Of a DNA stretch of 64,000 bases, positions 10,594 through 20,536 are shown piece by piece (the stretch's first letter is position 1; the number at the start of each line of letters is the position of its first letter). The translations under genes and the position numbers were made by a program. The DNA is from Plasmodium vivax (lineage: Eukaryota > Apicomplexa > Aconoidasida > Haemosporida > Plasmodiidae), in contig NC_009910.1 in assembly GCF_000002415.2 (NCBI RefSeq), positions 345,501-409,500 of the forward strand, read 5' to 3'. The notes below the pieces were generated by a model that saw nothing but the letters and a program-made list of their open reading frames with translations, was not told the DNA's origin and did no database searches.

Positions 10594-11550
10594 CTAGGCG
10601 AACTTCTTCAAAAAATTGTTCAGGTAATCCATAGTGATCAGGGTGATCATAGCATGGGGGGCAATACGCACATAGTAGGTTGCGTAGCTTGCGTAGAAAA
10701 TAGATATGCCCCCCTTCTTATATAACTGAAGAGAGCAGTCCAGCATATTTTTGTAGGGCATTTTCTTCGTCACAGGATCGACTTTCATTTTCTGCATGCA
10801 CGTTTTGACAAAATCGAAGGGTAAACTCAGAGTGACTGCAAAAAAGCCGCTAATCACACTAGCAACGAGATTAGTTTTCATTCCTACCCCTAGATATTTT
10901 TCTAAATACTCCTTGGACTGATCATATGTAGAGAGCATACCCAAATTTAGAGACATAGCTCGTGCAATGGTTGGCACGGATCCTTTCCATAAGGCCAGCA
11001 CTCCCTCCTCCTTTGAAATCCTATACACAGCATTGAACACGCCTGTGTAATTTCTCTTCAATTCTTTGGGCAAGGTATTATCAGCTTGTAGTCTAATTAG
11101 GGACAGATCTGCTGGGTTTCCCATGAAGGCACCCAATCCTCCAGCAGCCAGAGCACAAAAACATTTTTTGTAAAATGGCAAAGGCTCCCCTTCTTTCTTT
11201 ACCATGTCTGAGAAGGTCCTAAATAATCCTAGCCTTCCCGTTGTGTATACAATTTGCCGAGTGAGCCCCGCATCTAACCCTTTATATAGAGACAGCACGC
11301 CTTCATTTGCTATGATATTTTTGGCTACTATAAATGGGTTCTTAACAGCGCTTGTCCCTTCAGCATTCAACTGAATCCGCACCTTGATCATGTCCAGTGG
11401 CTGCACACAGAATGTTGCGAACATCCCACTCGCCCCCCCCACGGCAAATGGCTTTACCTTTTCAAACGGGCTCTTATGATCATTCGCTTTTTTTTTTATT
11501 TCTACATTTGAGCTTGCCCCCAAATCGTATTCTGCAATTTCTTTGTTCAT
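10594..11550 (-). CDS. DTC: Mitochondrial dicarboxylate/tricarboxylate (oxoglutarate-malate) carrier
   Basis: Single exon. An inner-membrane carrier of the SLC25 family, exchanging 2-oxoglutarate, malate and other di/tricarboxylates between mitochondrial matrix and cytosol. Three repeats each carry the carrier signature: QPLDMIKVRIQ, NPADLSLIRLQ and LPFDFVKTCMQ. Six transmembrane helices are expected. The open frame extends upstream to 11664, but the Met at 11550 (MNKEIAEYD) gives 318 residues, the length I remember for the P. falciparum protein; the extra 38 upstream residues are Pro/His-rich and look like leader. The DnaJ gene lies upstream on the same strand with 1.9 kb between. The family call is firm. 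Confidence 0.93.
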   Translation of the reverse strand: MNKEIAEYDLGASSNVEIKKKANDHKSPFEKVKPFAVGGASGMFATFCVQPLDMIKVRIQLNAEGTSAVKNPFIVAKNIIANEGVLSLYKGLDAGLTRQIVYTTGRLGLFRTFSDMVKKEGEPLPFYKKCFCALAAGGLGAFMGNPADLSLIRLQADNTLPKELKRNYTGVFNAVYRISKEEGVLALWKGSVPTIARAMSLNLGMLSTYDQSKEYLEKYLGVGMKTNLVASVISGFFAVTLSLPFDFVKTCMQKMKVDPVTKKMPYKNMLDCSLQLYKKGGISIFYASYATYYVRIAPHAMITLITMDYLNNFLKKFA

Positions 11551-13446
11551 TTTGTTTGGGGGGGGAAAAAAAAAGGGAACCTCCTCAATGTGCTCTGAAT
11601 GTGTCTTGTTAGGTGCGTTGTTCCTCCTAAAATGGGTGCGCTCGGGTTCGGGGAAGTGATGCAATTGTGCTTTGCTGTGCTGCCTTCCTCGGTGCGCCTA
11701 CTAACATGTGGGATGTGGAATGGGTGGTTGGGTCGTCTCTATGGGAGGGCACTGTCTAATCAGGGGAAGCACAAACATATATATACACATGTGCGAATGA
11801 GGTGGCATATGCATGGGTACGGTCACACAGGTGTGTGTGCACGGGTGGAAGGGAACACCCTTCTGTTCACGCAAATGCACGCAGCCCAGGGCCTACCTTT
11901 TTTCTCCTTGCTCGAGTTCCCCCACGGGTAATGCTATGCTTTTGTTGGCGGCTGAAAATTGTCGTTCCTCAGATGGTCATTCCTCAGACGGTCACTCCTC
12001 GCGCGGCATTATCGCTGAACTGGCGGGGGGGAAATAGAATGCGCCGCGACGGTGTGGTAGCGTAGGCATTTACGGGGATGACCACGCATGAACGTACGTA
12101 CGTACACATGCATGGGCCTACTTTTACCGCGCGCACGCCGTGGTGTCGGCCCCCCGCTGGGGACTCCCCTCACCTGGGCGAATGAAACTCCACAAAAAAT
12201 CTTCACGATCGATGGGCTGATATCTACATATGCTCAATTGTGACTCTTTTTTTTTTTTTTTTTTTATTTTCTTAGCAATCAGCAAGCGGCACGATGGGAG
12301 GAGCTCCTACAAATTGTCATATTCGCATGAAATGAAGTTCCCTCTCCTAGAAAGGTGCACTCCCTTTTTTGGAAGGCTCATTTGAGGGGATGTATCATTT
12401 GGTGTATGCTTCATAGGCCTTTTGCAGAGCTGGGAAGGCGTAGAGTAACAAACAAAATGGCGGAAAAACGAAAAAAAAAAAAAAAAAAAAAAAAAACTAA
12501 ATCCACCAACGTATTTCTTCCCATGGATTGCTTAACAAAATTGTATATTGGAACGCTCGTGCTGATGGGAAAAACACTTCGAGCTGTAAAGTTAAAAAAA
12601 AAAAAAAATCTTTTCCACCCTTTTTGCCACGTTGAAGGGGATACATGCACGTGTACAAACGTGTAGGTGCATACAACTCACAGCGGCAGTGGCGCAGCCT
12701 CACGCGTTGGATACGAACAGCCTGCATAAGGGCGATGTTCTCAAGTGGTTAAGGGCGCCCCTTTATACGTTCATACCGCGAACGTACAGACGAAGCTGCA
12801 TGCATTTGAGGAAAAAAGGCCAATATGTTTTGCTCTGATGGGGTGTTCCTCCGGGAGGGGGGGAGACCATGTTAGGGCTACTCACCCTGTGTTACTAAAT
12901 CACGTGCGGAACTGCATCATTATGCGTGTGGTTAAAACGGTAGGGGTGGCGTAGAGCATACTTGGCGCCGCTCTGACGACACCATTTCTGCAGTTTTATG
13001 AGAGGGTCAAAATGGACGGAATGGGAAAGCGGGAAGAGCCCAGGCAAGCTCAACCGTCCAGTGAAGTTTCTCCTAACGGGCCGCTCCCCATTTAGGCGGC
13101 GCAAAAAGGGAAAAAACACCAGCAGCTGCATAGGCAATCAGTTTAGGGCATCCTATTTAAAGTAGCCAATTTAAAGCAGCCGATGTGTGCTTTCCACGGA
13201 GGTGACAGTTCGATGCGTTCATCAGATGCACATGGTGGGGCGCGCACAAGCAGGGCCGCCGGGGCGCGGCCGCCAAGGGTGGTAACAAAAAAAGGGGAAA
13301 CCGCGGCGCGCAAGGAGTGGAGAGAAAGGAGGGCCCAGCAGTAGGGTACTACACTGGTCTGGACACGCCGATAAAGCGGTCGCTATACACCGCTAAAGCG
13401 GTCACGCCACTGCGCACAACTGGTCACTACACACCGCTCCACCCCG
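11551..13446. other. Intergenic region
   Basis: Carrier promoter side and DnaJ 3' side, 1.9 kb. It holds T-run 12247-12266, A-run 12472-12495 and A-run 12595-12608, and short GCGGTCAC/CCGCTAAAG words near 13370-13440. No gene seen. A tRNA-like box at about 12740 was checked and rejected. Confidence 0.6.
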
Positions 13447-15522
13447 CTAACTCGCGAGGAGGAGCAGGAAATCCTTGACGTTGGTGAGGAGGAGCGTGGC
13501 GCCCACGGAGGCGGCCACGCAGGCGTACCTCAAGTTGCCGTACTGCTTGAAGGAGGGGTAGAGCAGGAAGCCCACGAGGGCGGACAGGATGACCTGCAGT
13601 TTGGAGGTCCTCTTGAAGATGTTATACAGCCGGTAGGAAAAGGTCTTCTTAGGGTTATACAGGCAGTTAACCCCCATGGGGAGGCAGTACTTTGGGATTT
13701 TCTCGAAACTCAAAATTTCTATGTCTTTATAAATGTTGGAGAGAAAGGAAAGATCTTCCTTCTTCTGGGAGTAGTTGCTTAAATCTTTAATTTCATTAAT
13801 TGTGGCGAAGGTATTCGAAGAGTAGTCCAGAAGAAAGGAGTCGTACGTATTGATGGACTTGTCTTTCACAAATTTGACGAAATTTTTTGTCATATTCGAT
13901 TTGAGGAGGTAGACCGGTTGAATGAACATCTGGGTGTCAATCTCGTCCGCCCCCAATTTGGAAGTGAAACTTGCGTAGGAGTTATTCACCTGCTGGTACA
14001 CTTTTTTTAGAGAAGCCAGTGTGTCTTCCTTGCCGAGCTTATCGATGATGGTGACGTAGCAGTAGGTGTGCCTAGACCCGACCGTCGAGCAAACAGAGTC
14101 CACGTTAGTGGCGTTAATTTCCACCAAGTTTTTCCTCAAGGCGTCTTTATAAACATTCTTAATGTTCGTGGCGGAAATACGCCTAATGATCTTCACTTGT
14201 GATTTGTTATTAACCAGAAGGAAGTAATCAATATTTTCATTTTCCTTAATGTAGTCGCTTTTTTTAACGCTGAGGACTTTAAGAGCGTCGATGATTTCCT
14301 TCTTCAGCGGCTCATTGGTTAGGTGCTCAATTTCGTTGTATCGGAGGGCATAGGTACTATATATGTTGCTAAACTTGAAGGTGATGTGCTTGGCCTGGAG
14401 ACTTAACTTATTTTTGTTCGAAAGGAGGAGCACTTTGTTATTCTTGTCTATGTGAGAGGACCCGTTTTTACTCACCGAGTCGCTCCTCTTAGTTAGGGAA
14501 TAATACGCCTTATTAAAATCGTGCACGTTGTAAATAAAGTTGGGGTAATTACTAACAAGGTACGATTGGAAATCTTTCGACGTGGCATTAAATATATTTG
14601 AGTACAATTGGTAGGTCCCATCTGGAGCTAAAATAAAAATGGTGGGAAATATCTTAACATTGAAAGGTACTTTACTCTTCACTAGCTTCTTATCCGTCAG
14701 TATGTTTATCCTCCCAAAGGAGATATACTCATGATATTTGTCAAATGCTTCTTCCCAAATTTTGGAGAAGTTCAAACTTAGGTTATCTGTATCGGAGTAG
14801 ATCTGAATGACCCAGTAATCATTCGAGTTCTCCACCAACTCGTTAAAATTTTTCATCGTCAAATTGATGCTATTAGATTCAATCAGTTTTAGGACTTTTC
14901 CTTTCGAATGGTCATATGCCTTTTTTAGTCTCGGATCGGACAGCGTTTTATACGCCTTGGTAATGTCCCTAAACTTTTGGTCACAATCTTTGCAATCCTT
15001 GTTGCTATCTGGGTGGTACATTTTCGACAGATCTCTGTAACTCTTCTTGATCTTATTTATGTTGTCCCCCCTTTTGCACTTTAACACCTCGTAGTAATCA
15101 AAGGAGTCCCCCTCCTCCAGGTAGGTCTCCATGGAATATTTCTCCTCCAAATATTTGAACGTTATGAGAGTCATGAAGGAGAGGATAATCCCAATAATGA
15201 TCATATTGTCGAATAGGAATTTTAATTTGCTCTTGTAAATGTCTAGTGCGTTCTGCTGTGCGTTGCTTTGCTTTCCACTTTTGGCATTTTTACTTTGTTG
15301 GTTACTTGTTAGACTTTTTTTTTCCTTCTCCGTTTTCTTCTTCTGTTCGTTTTTCTTCTTCGTTTCTTTTTCCTCACTGTAGTCTACGCTACTATTTTTT
15401 TTCACATTTTTTTCCTTCCCGTGTTGGTCGCTCTTCCCCTTGGATGACGACTTCCCCTTCAGGCTGAACGAGCTCAGCTCAGAGGACTCCGCCCCAGTTT
15501 CGTACGACGACATGCGCTTCAT
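13447..15522 (-). CDS. Membrane DnaJ protein with thioredoxin-like domain (DNAJC16-like)
   Basis: Single exon, 691 residues from the Met at 15522 (MKRMSSYE). An open frame 20 codons longer starts at 15582 but looks like 5' leader. Order: Lys/Ser-rich disordered N-terminus; a transmembrane helix at about 104-123; a J domain at about 141-205 with an intact HPD (170-172); a region resembling a thioredoxin fold; a long middle; and a hydrophobic C-terminus that probably spans the membrane. The J domain would stimulate an Hsp70, probably BiP in the ER if the topology follows DNAJC16. The thioredoxin-like part has no CxxC (the position reads SDTDNLSLNFSK), so it is not a redox enzyme. The start is 900 bp from the divergent TOM7 gene. 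Confidence 0.85.
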   Translation of the reverse strand: MKRMSSYETGAESSELSSFSLKGKSSSKGKSDQHGKEKNVKKNSSVDYSEEKETKKKNEQKKKTEKEKKSLTSNQQSKNAKSGKQSNAQQNALDIYKSKLKFLFDNMIIIGIILSFMTLITFKYLEEKYSMETYLEEGDSFDYYEVLKCKRGDNINKIKKSYRDLSKMYHPDSNKDCKDCDQKFRDITKAYKTLSDPRLKKAYDHSKGKVLKLIESNSINLTMKNFNELVENSNDYWVIQIYSDTDNLSLNFSKIWEEAFDKYHEYISFGRINILTDKKLVKSKVPFNVKIFPTIFILAPDGTYQLYSNIFNATSKDFQSYLVSNYPNFIYNVHDFNKAYYSLTKRSDSVSKNGSSHIDKNNKVLLLSNKNKLSLQAKHITFKFSNIYSTYALRYNEIEHLTNEPLKKEIIDALKVLSVKKSDYIKENENIDYFLLVNNKSQVKIIRRISATNIKNVYKDALRKNLVEINATNVDSVCSTVGSRHTYCYVTIIDKLGKEDTLASLKKVYQQVNNSYASFTSKLGADEIDTQMFIQPVYLLKSNMTKNFVKFVKDKSINTYDSFLLDYSSNTFATINEIKDLSNYSQKKEDLSFLSNIYKDIEILSFEKIPKYCLPMGVNCLYNPKKTFSYRLYNIFKRTSKLQVILSALVGFLLYPSFKQYGNLRYACVAASVGATLLLTNVKDFLLLLAS

Positions 15523-16421
15523 CGTGCGTGGGTGACTCCGGGGGGGGAGGAGAGAGAGGGAAATGCGGATCGCGGCGTACACACCAGTGGTATATCAAAT
15601 AGGGGAGGGAATGCCTGGGTGGAGACTGCCCCTCGGGGGAAGCACGGCCACTCCCAGTTGGTGCGGCACAATCGGTTGGGACTCCGCCGGGGGCACTTCC
15701 GCCTAGTAGCACGCCCGCTCAAACTTTAAAAAGCTTTCCAGCGCACGGGGTCACGTTCCCCCTCACTTTGAGCGCTTCACTTGCTAGCAACTCGCTCTTT
15801 TCTCTGCTCCTTTTTTGTTCGTTCGTTTTTTTTTCGCTTTGCTCTGTTTCATTCGCCAACCATTCTGCGATTTGTATCCACACTTGTAAGAGGGTTTTTT
15901 TTTTTCTTGTTTGCTTGCTTTCTTATTTTCTTGTTTTCTTCCTTTCTTCCTTTCTTCCTTTTTTGTTTTTTTTTCCCAAGTGGGGATACAGAAAAAACGC
16001 CTTTTCTTTTAAGCCACTATTTTCGTTGCAATGCATCGTGCACAAAAAAAAAAAAAAAAAAAAAAATCCCGCTTTAGCTCCACCTGGGCGCAACTACGCG
16101 GGGGCGATTTGCGGAAGGAGAGGGTCCCCCTTGTTGGCGGAGCCACGCGCTGCCGGTTAAGTCGCCGCTCGGCGGGCCACTTGCAGGACCACTTGCAACG
16201 AGTTGCCACGTTCGCAGTAAGGAAAAAAAAAGGAGGCAACGCGAAGCGAAGTGAAGCAAAATAAAACGAAGTGAAGCAAAGTGAAGCAAAATTAAGCAAA
16301 GCTAAACCAAACGAATTAAAACGAAGCACCGCACTTCTCCCTTTGCCCTTGCGTGTAGCACCCACACGGAACAAACATACAGGTCATCGCCCTCGCCGAG
16401 TAAACCCCCGCCCCCCAAAAC
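15523..16421. other. Divergent intergenic promoter region (DnaJ / TOM7)
   Basis: Holds both promoters. It contains a pyrimidine-rich tract at 15800-15980, an A-run at 16043-16066 and a gcgaagtgaagcaaa-type purine repeat at 16245-16310 shortly before the TOM7 start. Confidence 0.6.
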
Positions 16422-16870
16422 ATGAATTTTAACAAACCGGAGTCCACCAAGGGAAAGGGGGACAGCAACTCCCTTTCCTCGAAGCTGATTAACCAGGTAA
16501 AAGAGCGTGTGCCTTCAGGTCGTACGCGAATGAGCTGAAAGGAGAAAAGAGTTTCTTCTTTTCCGCCTTGCACTCCGCAAATGATACATGTGGGGAAAAT
16601 GCTGGAGGGGTACTCCATACCAATATGTATGCCCATTGGGATCTCCGCCAGTACACCCCAGTATGACCACCTCCCCCCACCGCACACTTTCCGCTAAACT
16701 CACCACCCCTTTTGCAGACGTATACCCTCTCAATTCACCTGTGCGATTACATCATAAGGCCTCTCCTCTTTTACTGCTTCACGCCCTTCATATTTGGATA
16801 CGGACTTTACTACAACGACGAGTTTACGCTCAACCCCTTTAAACTAATCCCCAAAATATTGATAGGCTGA
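16422..16870 (+). CDS. TOM7: Mitochondrial import receptor subunit TOM7 (two exons)
   Basis: Exon 1 is 16422-16496 and exon 2 is 16718-16870, joined in phase 0 across a 221-bp GTAAAA...TTTGCAG intron, giving 75 residues. The N-terminus is hydrophilic (MNFNKPESTKGKG). The C-terminal half has one membrane segment with IIRPLLFYCFTPFIFGYGLYYN, matching the Tom7 pattern of a Pro and Tyr/Gly-rich segment, followed by NPFKLIPKILIG. Tom7 is a tail-inserted outer-membrane subunit that regulates stability of the TOM import complex. Too small and too split to appear as an obvious open frame. The position, next to LipB and DnaJ, fits the syntenic P. falciparum gene as I remember it. Splice sites are clear; the family call rests on a short motif. 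Confidence 0.75.
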
Positions 16871-17730
16871 TGGGGGGCACAACGCGCGTACATTGGAGGT
16901 GCTCCCGTGTGATAAGAAGCACCATGGCATCATGACATCGTGACACCTCTAGTGCGCACTTGCGCATGCTTTAAATTGCCATCCCCCCGGGTTGCCCCTC
17001 ATGCGTGGCCACCGTGTAACATACACCCGCTGGTAATTCATTCGTATGTGTCCTTTTTTTTAATTAAATAAAACTCACCGGACGCGAATTAATTTCACGC
17101 CGCAACGAACCTTTGAAACAATTTGAAGGAAAGCGAAAGGGGACGAAGTGGCAACCATGTCGATTTAAAAAAAATAGGAAGCAATTACATCCACGTAAAG
17201 TGCGCATTAATCTGTTTCCTGTCACTCTTAAAGGTTGGAGATGAGTGAAAAAAAAAAAAAACAAAAAAAAAAAAAACAAATTCCAATTCCAATTCAAACA
17301 CGGAAATGCAGGTAGACCTTCCGTTCTACCGTTTGCAAAATTTGGGGACATCGTTCTACAATTTTGGTGAACTCCATATTGACAATTTTTTCTGTTAAGA
17401 TATTTCCCCAAACGGCATTTACCGCTTCTTCTTAAGGAGGCACGTCGTACTTGCGCAAACGGAAAGGGGCCACGTGGAAGGCGATGTTTATCTCCGTTTG
17501 GCTGCTCACAACTTTGTAAAAAAATATAGGGCCCACTTTTGTGACTAATTCGGGGGAGTTCGGATCTGCCACAGAAGAAACAAAGGTTCGGAAACAGTCT
17601 CCCCTCCATACATACCTACACACACACATTGCCCGCTAACCAATTAAGAAAGGGAGAAACGAACAAAATAAACCACTTCACAGGACAGCGTTACATACGC
17701 TCCGCGCACCCCCCGGTTTGCTCCCCCTAA
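16871..17730. other. Intergenic region
   Basis: Between TOM7 and LipB, same strand. AT-rich, with A-runs at 17250-17277. No gene seen. Confidence 0.6.
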
Positions 17731-19059
17731 ATGGTCAGGAAACTCCTTCTGGTGCAGGCTGCCATACGCCTTGTGATCCTTTGCTCCACGAAGAAGATAA
17801 AGAATGAAAAAGAACCCCTCCAAACGGGGTGTGCTCTGCTGCAGGGCGTGAAATACAAAGCGCGCAAAAGAGCGTTTGCACAGCCAATCAGCAGGTCTTT
17901 AAAAAAGAAAAAGGACAACACACGGGGAGAACACGCGACAAATGAAATTCTCATTTTCGATTTGAGCGAAAAACTTATAAATTACAAACTCGCTTTTGAG
18001 CTGCAAAACTTGTTGCATCAATCCAAAATTAATTTGCAAAACGGAAAGAAATTCCCCATACGTTCGAACGCCTCCGAATTGGAGAAAGTTAAAATTAAGA
18101 GGTTTGAAAAAAATCTTAAAAAATATGATTTTTGTTTCCTTCTTCAGCACACTCCGTGCTACACCTTGGGCAGCTCAGCTCACCTGGGTGATATCCTCCT
18201 GGATAAAAGGAGTTACCACATTGAGGAGTTAGGGGACGTATACAACCACTTTGACCAAAGGAGTCTTTCCCAATTTGTTAGCAAGCACGAATGTATTAAA
18301 AATGAAATAGAAGAGAGCGAAAATTATGATGAAGGGAAAAACTATTTTGACAGCTTTTCACAAAATGCAAATAAAGTGAAAATGCCGATATATCGTATTA
18401 ACAGAGGAGGGAAGGCAACATACCATGGACCGGGGCAGCTAATCTTATACTTCATTTTAGATTTAAAAAGGTATCCCTCTAACTATAGCGAAGGGGGGGT
18501 CTCCCATTCGTCCCAACGTAAGGATGCTTACCAGGGGGAACACCCAAAAAAGGAGGAAGACAACGAGGAAACGCTTCCACACCGATGCAACGCGAACCTC
18601 AACGCAAAGACAGAGCGCTCATTTGACCTACACAAAACAGTAAATAACATCCAAAAAATTGGAGTCGAAACTTTGGGCAAATTTAAAATAAAAGCGCATA
18701 CCAAGGAAGATTCCATTGGCGTTTTTCACAAAGATAAAAAGCTTATTTCTATCGGTGTGAAAATAAGAAAATACATATCTATGCACGGAATGGCTTTAAA
18801 TTTCAACCTGGACAAAAACTTTTTGAAATATTTACGGCCCTGCGGCATGAGTCACGCTGATTACACCTCAATGCATGAACTCGATGAAGTAAAAAATAGA
18901 GAGAAAACAGGAGTCAGCCGGAACCCCGAACGGGGGAGCGAAATGGCTATCCGCGCCACGCTGCTCAACGAATTAGCAGTTAACTGCGCACACTCGCTAG
19001 GAACCATTTTTAATGCCAAGGTGAAGGTTTCGAGCGATATAGGCGACCTTTTTGCTTAA
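17731..19059 (+). CDS. LipB: Octanoyl-[acyl carrier protein]:protein octanoyltransferase (lipoate ligase B)
   Basis: Single exon, 442 residues. Transfers octanoyl from acyl carrier protein to the E2 subunit of pyruvate dehydrogenase in the apicoplast; LipA then inserts sulfur. Signature motifs are present: NRGGKATYHGPGQL, the KLISIGVKIRKYISMHGMAL block (the first Lys aligns with the catalytic lysine) and RPCGM (catalytic Cys). The N-terminus MVRKLLLVQAAIRLVILC, followed by a basic Lys-rich stretch, fits a bipartite apicoplast leader. A hydrophilic insert of about 50 residues (encoded at 18466-18620) splits the catalytic domain after the LILYFILDLKR strand. The family is firm; apicoplast location is inferred from the leader and from the known P. 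falciparum enzyme. Confidence 0.92.
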   Translation: MVRKLLLVQAAIRLVILCSTKKIKNEKEPLQTGCALLQGVKYKARKRAFAQPISRSLKKKKDNTRGEHATNEILIFDLSEKLINYKLAFELQNLLHQSKINLQNGKKFPIRSNASELEKVKIKRFEKNLKKYDFCFLLQHTPCYTLGSSAHLGDILLDKRSYHIEELGDVYNHFDQRSLSQFVSKHECIKNEIEESENYDEGKNYFDSFSQNANKVKMPIYRINRGGKATYHGPGQLILYFILDLKRYPSNYSEGGVSHSSQRKDAYQGEHPKKEEDNEETLPHRCNANLNAKTERSFDLHKTVNNIQKIGVETLGKFKIKAHTKEDSIGVFHKDKKLISIGVKIRKYISMHGMALNFNLDKNFLKYLRPCGMSHADYTSMHELDEVKNREKTGVSRNPERGSEMAIRATLLNELAVNCAHSLGTIFNAKVKVSSDIGDLFA

Positions 19060-20536
19060 TCGGTTGGTGTGCCTATTGGTAGCAATGGTCATGAAGGGGC
19101 ACTTTTCAGAAGGGTACGAAGTTCGAAGGGGACTGGGGGAAGGGTAAACACCCAAATGGTGTGCCTTCACACGTTTAGCAGCTTGCTCTGCAAATTTGCT
19201 TTAATTTCAATTTGTGAAAAAAGTTCGCTATAAATTTTTTTTTCAAAATGGCTACCTGTGCAGCTTGACAAAAAAAAAAAAAAAAAAAAAACATTCGCAT
19301 TAACAAGTCACAAAAAAAGTGCACACTCCAAACAGTTGTGTACTCCGAAAGTGTTAGAAGAAAACTACAAGGCTCAGTTCAAATGCGCTCATTTTTAATG
19401 GTTCTAAACGAAGAGTTGTCTACCTCCATGCAAGTGGTCAATATTTGTTCCTTCCGACGTGAGAGGAGCTCTCCAAGGGGAACACAAAATAGGTATTATT
19501 CCACATGAACATTTAGCGTAGCACATTTCCGCGACCGCGCTGCAAATGTTCACTTGAAATAAATGGCGTTATAGGTAGCTAAAACGGGTGTGCATATGCA
19601 TATTTATTTTTTTTTTTTTTTTCATGACTTGTTAATGCGAATGTTACTTTTTTTTTTTTTTTATTATTATTTTTTTTTTTTTTGGCTTTAAACGTGAACT
19701 TAGCGTTGTTTTTACCTGAACGAGCTAGCCACGTGATTTAAATCGTTCTACATTTTGAACAGTGCCAAGCGTGTGTACATGCAAATGTAAAAAAAAAAAA
19801 TGTACATATAAATAAATGATACATAAATGACAAAACAGAATGGATGCGCAAATGGATGCACAAAAAGAATAAACAAATTGAATAAACAAATTGAATAAAC
19901 AAATTGAATAAACAAATTGAATAAACAAATTGAATAAACAAAATGAATTACAAAAAACTTCTTTCGACGAGCTGAGAATACGTTTCACTCACATTTGATT
20001 TAAGTCACCTCCGCCGTCTTGTGCCATCAGTTCACTTCTTTCCATTCCGTATCCCCACAGAAAAACACGTTTTGTCACCTTTTCCGCAAAACACTGTGGG
20101 ATACCGTCTGCGAAGTGTTTACGTGGCATTTACTCGCTGTTGTCTTCTTTTAAAAGCATTTTTTCCCCCCCATCATTTTGTAAAGGATTCATTTTAGTTA
20201 ACACCTTTGTAGGCACGTATTTGTATACGCATATTGTTTAAGGCGCACCTGGGTAAAACCATTTTTCAAACCCAATCGCCCATATACACTTGTGCGAGCG
20301 CCAGTGGGATCCTTTTTTTTTTTTTTTTTACCTTGTCAACTGCCTTAAGTTAGCAACATTGTGGGATAGAGCCACAGAGAGAGCTGCCTTGTTGCATAAA
20401 AATATTTGACCATTTTTGTCTCAGCTCATTTTGCCTTTGTCGCCCAAAACAGAGCAGTAAAGCACGCACGCGTATACGTATATCTACTTGTTTGCTTGTT
20501 TGCCTCTTTTGTACGCCTCCTCCCTGTATGTGCAAA
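19060..20536. other. Intergenic region upstream of IMC1i
   Basis: No gene seen. It holds A-run 19270-19290, T-runs 19606-19622, 19650-19662 and 19670-19683, a 13-bp repeat at 19867-19944 and a T-run at 20312-20329. Part must be the IMC1i promoter. Confidence 0.6.
19867..19944. repeat. 13-bp tandem repeat, six copies
   Basis: Six near-perfect copies of gaataaacaaatt, the last with one change. It lies 0.6 kb upstream of IMC1i and is not coding. Confidence 0.88.

Noticed and set aside
12730..12830. tRNA-like A box (ctcaagtggttaagggcg)
   Set aside because: No B box at the right distance (GTTCATACC is too close), no acceptor or anticodon stem can be formed.
19600..19990. Possible centromere or replication origin in the T-rich region
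   Set aside because: Plasmodium centromeres are about 2 kb of over 95 percent AT; this is far shorter and mixed.
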